Below are positions 7,164-14,597 of a DNA stretch of 49,225 bases, in pieces (the stretch's first letter is position 1; each line of letters begins with the position of its first letter). The notes beneath the pieces were generated by a model. It had not been told where the DNA came from and searched no databases. It saw only the letters and a list, made by a program, of their open reading frames with translations. The stretch covers positions 1-49,225 of the forward strand of contig JAZNXE010000027.1 in NCBI GenBank assembly GCA_045593725.1, read 5' to 3'. This DNA is from HGM12713 sp045593725. GTDB taxonomy: Bacteria > Bacillota > Clostridia > Oscillospirales > CAG-272. A program made the translations under genes and the position numbers.

Positions 7164-8603
7164 ATGCTTTGTAAGGATTTTGCCTATGGTGGCTTGATGA
7201 GATTTTTCGAGGAAATATCGGCTATACCAAGACCTACCTATCACGAGGAGAGAATAGCCGAATATCTGTGCGATTTTGCCCGCAGCAGAGGGCTTGAATA
7301 TTACAGGGACGAGGCAAATAACGTATTTATAAAGAAAAACGGAAGCTTTGGCAGGGAGAATGAGCCTGCTATACTTTTGCAGGGACATACCGATATGGTC
7401 TGCGAAAAGAACAGCGATGTGGAGCACGATTTTCTTACGGAAGGAATTAAGCTTTACGAGGATAATGGGCTTCTGCGCGCAAAGGGAACCACTCTTGGCG
7501 CGGATAACGGAGATGCTGTGGCGGTAATGCTTTACGTTCTTGACGGTGCAGAGGGACATCTGCCCTCACACCCGCCTATTGAGTGTCTTTTTACAGCCTC
7601 TGAGGAGGTAGGACTTGACGGAGCGCAGAGCTTTGATTACTCTAAAATAAGCGCGCGGCGAATGATAAATATGGACAGTGCCGACGAGAGCCAGATACTC
7701 ACGGGCTGTGCGGGTGGCACACGCACTATACTACGTCTTCCTTTTGAGCTTGAGGACTCTTTTGGAGAGGGAGTGCTTATTAACGTAAGAGGACTTGCGG
7801 GAGGACACTCGGGCGAGGATATCGAAAAGGGAAGGGCTAACGCAAACAAGTTGCTTGGCAGAGTGCTTTTGGATATTTCAAGAGATTTTGATATAAGAAT
7901 AGCTACTGTAAACGGCGGAAGCAAGGATAACGCTATTACCCGCGAGGCGTCCGCTGTCATAAGCACGAAGGATGTTGAAGGACTTACAAAGCGAATATCC
8001 CAGCTTGAAGCTATCCTTGCCGCAGAGCTTAATAATGACGACCGGGATTTTAGTCTTACGGCTACAAAATGCGACCTTCCCCATAAAGTAATGGACGAGG
8101 AGTCGGGAAAGAAGGTTCTTTTCTTCCTTTCTACCGTGCAGAACGGTATTTTTGAAATGAACAGAAGTATTCCCACACTGGTGGAGTTTTCAAGAAATAT
8201 AGGTGTGGTTGAAACTACGGATAGTAATGTCGGCTTTACCTTTCTTACCCGTTCCCCTCAAAGCTCTCAAATAGACTTCTCGCTTAAGCAGATGGAGGCT
8301 TACGCCGAGCTTTTGGGAATGGAGGTGGAGCACGGCAATTCCTATCCGGGATGGAGCTATGCCGAGGTGTCGCCTCTAAGGGATACGTACGCAGAGGTAT
8401 ATAGGGAGCTATACGGCAAAGAGGTGGAGATAACCACTATTCACGCGGGGCTTGAATGCGGGATAATCAAGGAGCGTGTGCCCGATATGGATATAATATC
8501 CTGCGGTCCTGTGGTCAGGGCTCTCCATTCTCCCGACGAGTCTATGGATATAGCCTCCTTTGAACGGTTTTTCACCATAATAAAAAATGTTTTAGGCAGA
8601 TAA
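7164..8603 (+). CDS. pepD: PepD-type cytosolic dipeptidase (aminoacyl-histidine dipeptidase, M20/M28 clan)
   Basis: Zinc metallopeptidase that splits dipeptides, including Xaa-His, in the cytoplasm. 479 aa, the usual PepD length. Metal and catalytic motifs in order: GHTDMV with H75 and D77, LGADNGD with D114, the EEVGLDGA glutamate pair near residue 148, NMDSADE near 170, and the C-terminal histidine in ALHSPDE near 457. The lid domain GLAGGHSGEDIEKGRANA with its conserved histidine lies between. SD AAGGAG at 7152-7157 supports ATG 7164 rather than the internal ATG 30 nt later. Isolated gene, closed by a bidirectional hairpin. With the M18 aminopeptidase at 21928 it suggests peptide use as a nutrient. 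Confidence 0.94.
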   Translation: MLCKDFAYGGLMRFFEEISAIPRPTYHEERIAEYLCDFARSRGLEYYRDEANNVFIKKNGSFGRENEPAILLQGHTDMVCEKNSDVEHDFLTEGIKLYEDNGLLRAKGTTLGADNGDAVAVMLYVLDGAEGHLPSHPPIECLFTASEEVGLDGAQSFDYSKISARRMINMDSADESQILTGCAGGTRTILRLPFELEDSFGEGVLINVRGLAGGHSGEDIEKGRANANKLLGRVLLDISRDFDIRIATVNGGSKDNAITREASAVISTKDVEGLTKRISQLEAILAAELNNDDRDFSLTATKCDLPHKVMDEESGKKVLFFLSTVQNGIFEMNRSIPTLVEFSRNIGVVETTDSNVGFTFLTRSPQSSQIDFSLKQMEAYAELLGMEVEHGNSYPGWSYAEVSPLRDTYAEVYRELYGKEVEITTIHAGLECGIIKERVPDMDIISCGPVVRALHSPDESMDIASFERFFTIIKNVLGR

Positions 8604-8608
8604 AAATA

Positions 8609-8638
8609 AAGGGTTGCACCGAGGTGCAACCCTTGTTT
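8609..8638. terminator. Bidirectional terminator between pepD and nhaC
   Basis: AAGGGTTGCA (8609-8618) pairs with TGCAACCCTT (8625-8634); A run on the left, GTTTT on the right. Serves both converging genes. Confidence 0.88.
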
Positions 8639-8647
8639 TATAATGAT

Positions 8648-10300
8648 TTATGCCTTTTTCTTATTCTTAGTGATAAGCTTTATAACAGTAAGCGTAGCGA
8701 CAGTAAGTACTAAGCCAAGGGGCAAACAGATGAATACGTTCTGAACGAAGCCTGCCGTAAGAAACATTACGAAGGATATAGCCGCAACGGTGATGGCATA
8801 AGGCATCTGTGTCGAAACGTGATTGAGGTGATTGCACTGACCGCCTGCGGAGGACATAATAGTCGTATCCGAGATGGGAGAACAGTGGTCGCCGCAAACC
8901 GCGCCCGCAAGGCACGCGGACATACCGATTATCATAAGCTCGCTGCCCTCGGGGAAGATAGCAACGACGATAGGAATAAGTATTCCAAAGGTTCCCCAGG
9001 ATGTTCCAGTAGCAAAGGAAAGAACGCAGGCTACAAGGAAGATTATAGCCGGAAGGAGAGAGCCGAGAGCCGCAGCCTGTCCGCTCATTATATCGGCAAT
9101 AAAATACTTAGCTCCCAAGAGAGAGGTGATATTCTTAAGTGCCGTAGCGAAGGTAAGAATAAGTATCGCGGGAACCATTGCGATAAAGCCCTGAGGTACG
9201 CAGTCCATAGATTCCTTGAAGGAAACAAGACGGCGGCAAAGGAGATATACCGCGATAACGATAAGCGAGATAAGACCGCCCCAAGGGAGTCCGAGCGTAG
9301 CGTCGGTATCCGAGAAGCCCTTTACAAAGTCGAAATGCTCAAAGAAGCCGCCTACGTATATAAGACCGAATACGCAGGAAACTATAAGCGCGACTATGGG
9401 GAATATGAGGTCAATGACCTTGCCCTTTTCGCAAGGCTCTATCTCAGCTACCTCATTCTTGTCGCCGCTGGTGTAAAGGTCGCCGTTGTTAATTGCGTTG
9501 AACTCGTGGAGCTTCATAGGACCGTAGTCAACGTTCATAAATATCATACAAACGACGAATACGAGAGTCAGAATCGAATAGAAGTTATAGGGGATGGCCC
9601 TGATAAAGAGCGCTATGCCTTCTCCCTCGGGAGCGTAAGAGGAAACTGCCGCTGCCCAGCTGGAGATAGGAGCTATCATACAAATAGGTGCCGCGGTTGC
9701 GTCTATAAGGTAAGAGAGCTTAGCGCGGGATACCTTCTTGCTGTCTGTAACGGGACGCATTACCGAGCCAACCGTCAGACAGTTGAAGTAGTCGTCAACG
9801 AATATAAGAACGCCGAGGATAAAGGTTGCGAACATAGCGCCCGCGCGGGTCTTGATGTGGGTCTGCGCCCATCTTCCGAAGGCTGCGGAGCCGCCCGCCT
9901 TGTTGATAAGAGCAACGATAACTCCAAGCTCAACGAGGAAGATAAAGATACCAGCACTGTCAGCCACTGCGGAAATAAGTCCTGAGTCAACAACGGTATC
10001 TACTGCGCCGGAAAATGAAAATCCCGAATGAAGTATGCCGCCTACCGTGATACCAATGAAGAGAGAGCTATATACCTCTTTGGTTATAAGAGCAAGTCCG
10101 ATAGCGATAATGGGGGGAAGGAATGCCCAGAGGGAGCCAACGACCGCGCCTTCTCCGCCGCAGGTTTCGCAGGAAGCATCCACCTCACAGTCGGGACAGT
10201 CGATAGTGTTCAAAGCGCCGCCGGTAACACCCGCAACTACGAGAAGCGCGATTATTACAGCCGCAGCAGCACAGAGCACGATTTTCTTTGTGTTTGACAT
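8648..10300 (-). CDS. nhaC: NhaC-family Na+/H+ antiporter with an N-terminal four-cysteine loop
   Basis: Multi-span secondary transporter of the NhaC group; exchange of sodium (or a related solute) for protons is the family role and the exact substrate is inferred. 550 aa with about 12 hydrophobic segments. Family features include LGVLIFVDDYFNCLTVGSVMRPV, SYLIDATAAPICMIAPISSW, and GTSWGTFGILIPIV. ATG 10300 (MSNTKKIV) is chosen because GGAGG lies 5 nt before it; the ATG at 10312 overlaps that SD. Odd feature: between the first two membrane segments, C35, C38, C44 and C47 form a CPDC...CETC pair reminiscent of a zinc knuckle. Positioned 1 kb from the sodium-pumping decarboxylase operon, consistent with a sodium economy. 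Confidence 0.88.
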   Translation of the reverse strand: MSNTKKIVLCAAAAVIIALLVVAGVTGGALNTIDCPDCEVDASCETCGGEGAVVGSLWAFLPPIIAIGLALITKEVYSSLFIGITVGGILHSGFSFSGAVDTVVDSGLISAVADSAGIFIFLVELGVIVALINKAGGSAAFGRWAQTHIKTRAGAMFATFILGVLIFVDDYFNCLTVGSVMRPVTDSKKVSRAKLSYLIDATAAPICMIAPISSWAAAVSSYAPEGEGIALFIRAIPYNFYSILTLVFVVCMIFMNVDYGPMKLHEFNAINNGDLYTSGDKNEVAEIEPCEKGKVIDLIFPIVALIVSCVFGLIYVGGFFEHFDFVKGFSDTDATLGLPWGGLISLIVIAVYLLCRRLVSFKESMDCVPQGFIAMVPAILILTFATALKNITSLLGAKYFIADIMSGQAAALGSLLPAIIFLVACVLSFATGTSWGTFGILIPIVVAIFPEGSELMIIGMSACLAGAVCGDHCSPISDTTIMSSAGGQCNHLNHVSTQMPYAITVAAISFVMFLTAGFVQNVFICLPLGLVLTVATLTVIKLITKNKKKA

Positions 10301-10333
10301 AATGTCCTCCATATATATTATAAAGATAATTAT

Positions 10334-10362
10334 ATGGTATCACATTATTCTAAGAAAATCAA
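10334..10362 (-). promoter_or_regulatory. Probable promoter of nhaC
   Basis: On the minus strand: TTGATT (10362-10357), 17-bp spacer, TACCAT (10339-10334) preceded by TGA (extended -10). Confidence 0.5.
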
Positions 10363-10392
10363 TAGTTTTTTACAAAAAAAGACACAAGCGAA

Positions 10393-10854
10393 CTATCTGC
10401 GCTTTGATTTTCTGCTTTTTTTACCCGAGGAATTATTACCTAAGAGTGAACCAAGGCAGGCTACGGGGATAATAATAATTCTATATATGAGAGCGCCTGT
10501 TCCCGAGGCTTTTATACCGAAGAGTAAGCCAAGGCAGGAGGAAGCTAACCATACCGTTATTAAAAGTGCGGTCCCGCAAAGAGCGCCGCAGGGCAGAGCA
10601 CCGCCACGGTTTCGCTTTACAGCGGCAAATCCGCCAAAAAAGGCTGAGGAATACATTGAGAAGAAGCAAAGCGGTGTTATAAACAGGTGGGGATTTTCCG
10701 GAATAAGGCAGACAAAGGACATAATGATAATGAATGAGATGAATATAAGAATTCCAATCAAAGTGCCGAACAGAGAATTGAGAATAAGGTTTTTTGCGCT
10801 CGAACTCTTATCGGGACTGCTCTTCGCGGCGTAGTGAGATTTTGTTTTTTGCAT
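10393..10854 (-). CDS. Small four-span membrane protein, TIGR04086-like
   Basis: 153 aa with a polar N-terminus, four hydrophobic segments (roughly residues 27-52, 58-80, 88-110, 117-140) and a strongly basic tail (GKKSRKSKRR). Length, four-helix plan, glycine-rich third segment and clostridial setting resemble the uncharacterised TIGR04086/YrzE membrane family; this is a judgement by eye. No catalytic motif is seen. SD AGAGAGG precedes ATG 10854. It is 92 nt upstream of nhaC on the same strand, but nhaC appears to have its own promoter. Function unknown. Confidence 0.7.
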   Translation of the reverse strand: MQKTKSHYAAKSSPDKSSSAKNLILNSLFGTLIGILIFISFIIIMSFVCLIPENPHLFITPLCFFSMYSSAFFGGFAAVKRNRGGALPCGALCGTALLITVWLASSCLGLLFGIKASGTGALIYRIIIIPVACLGSLLGNNSSGKKSRKSKRR

Positions 10855-10986
10855 ATGTACCTCTCTTTTTGAAGCATACTTATTAAAATGTATTTTAAAA
10901 TCACCCAGAATATGCGAAAATTTAGAGTTTGAAAGACTTTGTGATTTTGTTCACAAAAAAGTAACAAAGATATTTGGCGGTCTTGG

Positions 10987-11015
10987 TTGAAAAAGAGTAC
11001 GGAATATGGTAAAAT
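10987..11015 (+). promoter_or_regulatory. Promoter of the sodium-pump decarboxylase operon
   Basis: TTGAAA (10987-10992), 17-bp spacer, TAAAAT (11010-11015) with TGG extended -10. The ~75-nt leader holds a weak GGTAG/CTACC hairpin (11038-11062). Confidence 0.75.
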
Positions 11016-11096
11016 TAAGTTAAAATTGGGGTAGTATGGTAGATTTCAAAAAAGCTACCTTTGATTAGTTTTAAATTCACAAAACGGAGGCACATT

Positions 11097-12476
11097 ATGG
11101 TACAATTCGACGAAAAAATGTACGGACAGGCTAAGGCAAAGCTCGAAGCTATATTCGATGCGGGAACCTTTGTTGAGCTGGGTGCGTACACAAAGCGTTC
11201 AGGCTCTGACGCTGATTTCGAGGGTGTCCTTTGCGGTTACGGAGCTGTGAACGGAAGGCTTGCTTTTGCATTCGTTCAGGACAGCGGAAGAACCAAGGGC
11301 GCATTTGGCGAAAGACACGCGAAGAAGATTGCTAATATGTATGCGTTGGCAGTCAAGAACGGCGCGCCTGTTATAGGTGTATTCGACAGCGCAGGTGCTG
11401 TGGTTTACGACGGAGCGGCTGCGCTTGCGTCATACGGAAAGCTTATGAAATGTATATCCGATGCGTCGGGTATAGTTCCTCAGATAGCGGTTATTGACGG
11501 AGTATGCGGCGGTGCTTCTGCCGTTGCGGCTTCGATGTTTGACTTTACAGTCACAGTAGCGGACAAGTCCAAGCTTTACGTAAACTCTCCCTTTGTTATA
11601 GGGGCAGAGGCAGGAAGCTCTGATTTTGCCGCGGCAAACGGACTTTCGGCATACGGCGCTAAGGATAGCGCGGATGCATTTGCTTACGTGAGAAGATTGA
11701 TTACCGTTCTTCCCGCAAATAACGCTGACGGCGCTTTTGCGGATAACGGCGACGATATGAACAGAAAGGTTTCTGTTGACGCGGAGAGCTACAAGGCTTC
11801 TGAGCTTGTGGCGCAGATAGCCGATAACCGAAGCTTTACTGAGGTATATTCGGATTATTCTGTAAATACTCTCCTCGGCTTTGCTTCCTTTGGAGGTATA
11901 ACCGCAGGTGTAGTGGCATCCAATCCCGAAAAGAAGGGTATTCTCGATATCAAGTCCGCCAGAGCTATCTCAAAGCTGGTAAGCTTCTGCGACAGCTTCG
12001 CGATGCCTGTCCTTACACTCGTTGACAGCGAGGGACTTGACGTGAGCCTTGAGGCTGAGAGCGCGGCATACGCCTCTGAGCTTGCTAAGCTGGCTTACGC
12101 TTATACCTCCTCCGAGAATGCTAAGCTTACGGTAGTTGTGGGCAAGGCTTACGGAACTGCTTTCACGCTGCTTGGATCTAAGTCCGTTGGTGCCGATATG
12201 GCACTTGCGCTTCCTACCGCTTGCATCAGTGTGCTTTCTCCCGAGGCGTCTGTTGCCTTCGTATGGAACGACAAGGTTGGAGAGAAGAGCCGCGAGGAGC
12301 TTGAGGCTGAATGGAAAGAGAAGTGCGCTTCTGCCGCTGAGGCTTGCGATTGCGGAGAGATAGACGACGTGGTCGCTCCCGAGGAGCTTCGTCAGAGAAT
12401 TTGCGCGGGATTTGCAATGCTTGCGTCCAAGGCTGAGGGAACACCCGCACGCCGCCACGCAAATATGCCTCTTTAA
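11097..12476 (+). CDS. mmdA: Divergent biotin-dependent carboxyltransferase (MmdA/transcarboxylase 12S-like)
   Basis: Crotonase-fold carboxyltransferase of the MmdA/PccB/12S group, expected to move a carboxyl group between an acyl-CoA (for example methylmalonyl-CoA) and carrier biotin. 459 aa against ~510 for the family. The N-half keeps GAFGERHAKKIANMY, PVIGVFDSAGA and GVCGGASAVAASMFD (first oxyanion loop, GG present). The C-half keeps GVVASNPEKKGILDI and VSFCDSFAMPVLTLVD but reads YGTAF where MmdA proteins usually have YGGAY, and lacks the PGF..G..QE loop. SD CGGAGG before ATG 11097. First of five tightly spaced genes; oadG follows 15 nt later. Acyl-CoA substrate uncertain; the changes may mean altered specificity or loss of activity. 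Confidence 0.85.
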   Translation: MVQFDEKMYGQAKAKLEAIFDAGTFVELGAYTKRSGSDADFEGVLCGYGAVNGRLAFAFVQDSGRTKGAFGERHAKKIANMYALAVKNGAPVIGVFDSAGAVVYDGAAALASYGKLMKCISDASGIVPQIAVIDGVCGGASAVAASMFDFTVTVADKSKLYVNSPFVIGAEAGSSDFAAANGLSAYGAKDSADAFAYVRRLITVLPANNADGAFADNGDDMNRKVSVDAESYKASELVAQIADNRSFTEVYSDYSVNTLLGFASFGGITAGVVASNPEKKGILDIKSARAISKLVSFCDSFAMPVLTLVDSEGLDVSLEAESAAYASELAKLAYAYTSSENAKLTVVVGKAYGTAFTLLGSKSVGADMALALPTACISVLSPEASVAFVWNDKVGEKSREELEAEWKEKCASAAEACDCGEIDDVVAPEELRQRICAGFAMLASKAEGTPARRHANMPL

Positions 12477-12491
12477 TCGGAGGGGTGAGAT

Positions 12492-12884
12492 ATGATAAAT
12501 ACAGCATTAACAGCGGTGGCGCAGGATATGGGAGGAGCCTTTTCTCCCGAGAGATTGGCTTTTGCTGGACAGATGACCCTCATTGGCTTGGGAATGGTGT
12601 TTGCCGTTCTGGCTATCCTTTGGGCAGTTCTTTCCATATTCAAGATAATATTCGCAAAGCCCGAGCCAAAAAAGCAGACAGCTCCTGCTCCCGTTGCGCC
12701 TCAGCCCAAGGCTGTTGAGCCTGCGCCCGTAGTCAATACGGCGGGTGACGACGAGCTGATAGCCGTTATTACGGCGGCTGTGGCAGCCTATATAGCAAGT
12801 GAAGAGCCCGAAGCGTATCAGGGTGGCTTCAGAGTAGTTTCCTTCCGCAGGGCTAACGGCGGAAGAGCTTGGAACGCAAAATAA
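12492..12884 (+). CDS. oadG: OadG/MmdD-like small membrane subunit
   Basis: 130 aa. One membrane helix at about residues 26-52, then an Ala/Pro/Lys-rich linker, then a small C-terminal soluble region (ELIAVITAAVAAYIASE followed by FRVVSFRRANGGRAWNAK). This plan matches the gamma/delta subunits of sodium-translocating decarboxylases, which tether the carboxyltransferase and biotin carrier to the membrane pump. SD CGGAGGGGTG before ATG 12492. It lies between the carboxyltransferase and biotin-carrier genes, the standard order. The alanine-rich ITAAVAAY(I/L) helix is typical of the Clostridia version. Confidence 0.88.
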   Translation: MINTALTAVAQDMGGAFSPERLAFAGQMTLIGLGMVFAVLAILWAVLSIFKIIFAKPEPKKQTAPAPVAPQPKAVEPAPVVNTAGDDELIAVITAAVAAYIASEEPEAYQGGFRVVSFRRANGGRAWNAK

Positions 12885-12919
12885 TTTTGACAAAATATTG
12901 AAAGGTTAAGGTATTTAAA

Positions 12920-13351
12920 ATGAAAACTTATAATATAACCGTAAACGGCGTTACCTATACTGTGAACGTTGAGGAGCTTGGCGCAGCTTCCGCTCCTGTG
13001 GCAGCTTCCGCTCCTGTGGCAGCTCCCGCTCCCGCAGCAGCACCCGCTCCCGCAGCAGCTCCTGCTCCCGCAGCAGCTCCCGCACCCGCGGCAGCTCCCG
13101 CTCCCGCGGCAGCTCCCAAGGCAAGCGGCGCGGCAGGTGCAGTCAGCGTAAAGGCTCCTATGCCCGGTAACATTATGAAGGTCAACTGCAAGGCAGGCGC
13201 TTCCGTAAAGAAGGGCGACGTTCTTGTAGTTCTTGAGGCAATGAAGATGGAGAACGATATCTGCGCTCCCGAGGACGGCGTTGTTGCAACCGTCGAGGTA
13301 TCACAGGGCGCAACTGTTGAGACCGACGCGCTTCTCGTAACGCTTAACTGA
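12920..13351 (+). CDS. mmdC: Biotin carrier protein of the decarboxylase/transcarboxylase
   Basis: 143 aa. Residues 1-20 form a beta-strand leader (KTYNITVNGVTYTVNVEEL); residues 24-66 are an Ala-Pro linker made of hexapeptide repeats; residues 72-143 are a biotinyl domain with APMPGNI at 79-85 and the biotinylation motif EAMKMEN, target K109. It should shuttle carboxybiotin between the two carboxyltransferases (11097 and 14598 genes) and the OadB pump. As neither carboxyltransferase has its own biotin domain, this is the only visible carrier in the operon. SD AAAGG at 12901-12905 is somewhat far from ATG 12920. The long flexible linker suits a swinging arm. Confidence 0.95.
   Translation: MKTYNITVNGVTYTVNVEELGAASAPVAASAPVAAPAPAAAPAPAAAPAPAAAPAPAAAPAPAAAPKASGAAGAVSVKAPMPGNIMKVNCKAGASVKKGDVLVVLEAMKMENDICAPEDGVVATVEVSQGATVETDALLVTLN
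12986..13111 (+). repeat. Seven 18-bp tandem repeats encoding the Ala-Pro linker
   Basis: Two copies of GCTTCCGCTCCTGTGGCA (12986-13021) followed by five related units (13022-13111) such as GCTCCCGCTCCCGCAGCA. In frame, each unit gives six residues, so copy-number change alters only linker length. Confidence 0.95.
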
Positions 13352-13402
13352 TCTCCTTTCAAGAGAATTTTGACAGATTTAATGAAAGGAAAACAGTAAG
13401 AA

Positions 13403-14578
13403 ATGCTTGAAGCTATACAGAATTTTTTGAATACTACGGGTGTAGCAAGGCTTTTCTCTGAGTCGGATTGGTGGAAAACGGCTATAATGTTTTTGATAGC
13501 TTTCGTGCTTGTATATCTTGCCATAGTTAAGAAGTTCGAGCCGTTGCTCCTTCTTCCCATAGCGATAGGTATGCTGCTTACCAATCTTCCCGGAGCGGGG
13601 ATGTTCCATTTGGATTTCTTCATCAAGGAGGAACTGAGCTTTAGTCAGGTCCTTCACGATGGCGGACTTCTGGACCTCCTATATCTCGGTGTAAAGCTTG
13701 GAATATATCCCTCGCTTATATTCATAGGAATAGGAGCAATGACCGATTTCTCGCCTCTGATCTCAAATCCCAAGAGCTTGCTTATCGGTGCAGGTGCGCA
13801 GCTTGGCGTGTTCGTGGCTTTCTCCGCGGCTCTTCTGTCGGGCTTCTTCAGCCCTCAGGAGGCGGCGTCCATAGGTATCATCGGCGGAGCTGACGGACCT
13901 ACGGCTATACTGGTCACCAAGACCCTTGCTCCCGCTCTTCTTGGAGCTATCGCTATCGCGGCGTACAGCTATATGGCGCTGATACCCATGATACAGCCTC
14001 CTTTTATGAAGATGCTCACTACCAAGAAGGAGCGTCAGATAAGGATGACGTCGCTTCGTCAGGTATCCAAGACAGAGAAGATACTTTTCCCCATAGTCGT
14101 TACATTTGTGGTTGGTATGATAGTCCCTGACGCTGTTCCGTTGGTAGGATGCCTTATGTTTGGCAACCTTCTCAACGTTTGCGGTGTTACCGACAGACTT
14201 TCAAAGACTGCGCAGAACGAGCTTATGAATATCGTCACCATATTCCTCGGTCTTACCGTAGGAGCTACGGCGAGCGCGGAGAACTTCCTTGATATAAAGA
14301 CGCTTCTCATTATCGCGTGCGGACTCATCGCGTTCTGCATTTCTACCTGCGGAGGACTTCTTACCGCAAAGGTGATGAACTGGCTCACAGGCGGAAAGAT
14401 AAACCCCCTTATCGGCTCTGCGGGAGTTTCGGCAGTTCCTATGGCGGCAAGGGTCTCTCAGAAGGTAGGACAGGAGGAAGATCCTTCAAACTTCCTGCTT
14501 ATGCACGCAATGGGACCCAACGTAGCGGGTGTAATAGGCTCCGCAGTGGCGGCAGGTGTATTCCTGTCCTGGTTTTAA
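13403..14578 (+). CDS. oadB: Sodium-translocating decarboxylase beta subunit (OadB/MmdB)
   Basis: Membrane pump that decarboxylates carboxybiotin and exports sodium, turning decarboxylation energy into a sodium gradient. 391 aa with about ten hydrophobic segments, family-typical length. The essential motif IIGGADGPTAILVT is present, with D164 the sodium/proton-binding aspartate; a second conserved stretch is GSAGVSAVPMAARVSQKVG and the end HAMGPNVAGVIGSAVAAG. SD AAAGGA lies 12-13 nt before ATG 13403. Fourth gene of the operon, 51 nt after the biotin carrier. Identification is secure; the substrate decarboxylated depends on the partner carboxyltransferase. Confidence 0.96.
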   Translation: MLEAIQNFLNTTGVARLFSESDWWKTAIMFLIAFVLVYLAIVKKFEPLLLLPIAIGMLLTNLPGAGMFHLDFFIKEELSFSQVLHDGGLLDLLYLGVKLGIYPSLIFIGIGAMTDFSPLISNPKSLLIGAGAQLGVFVAFSAALLSGFFSPQEAASIGIIGGADGPTAILVTKTLAPALLGAIAIAAYSYMALIPMIQPPFMKMLTTKKERQIRMTSLRQVSKTEKILFPIVVTFVVGMIVPDAVPLVGCLMFGNLLNVCGVTDRLSKTAQNELMNIVTIFLGLTVGATASAENFLDIKTLLIIACGLIAFCISTCGGLLTAKVMNWLTGGKINPLIGSAGVSAVPMAARVSQKVGQEEDPSNFLLMHAMGPNVAGVIGSAVAAGVFLSWF

Positions 14579-14597
14579 ATAAACGGAGGTAGAATAA

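Noticed and set aside
8819..9985. 388-codon plus-strand open frame antisense to nhaC
   Set aside because: It mirrors the codon structure of the real antiporter gene on the other strand; the translation is low-complexity, highly charged and has no SD or motif.
10035..10834. Plus-strand frames across nhaC and the small membrane protein
   Set aside because: Antisense shadows; no SD and atypical composition.
12986..13111. CRISPR-like regular repeats
   Set aside because: In-frame tandem 18-bp units without spacers; coding linker. No CRISPR array or cas gene found in the window.
12955..13626. 223-codon minus-strand frame over the biotin carrier and oadB start
   Set aside because: Gly/Ala repeats are the reverse reading of the Ala-Pro linker; not a gene.
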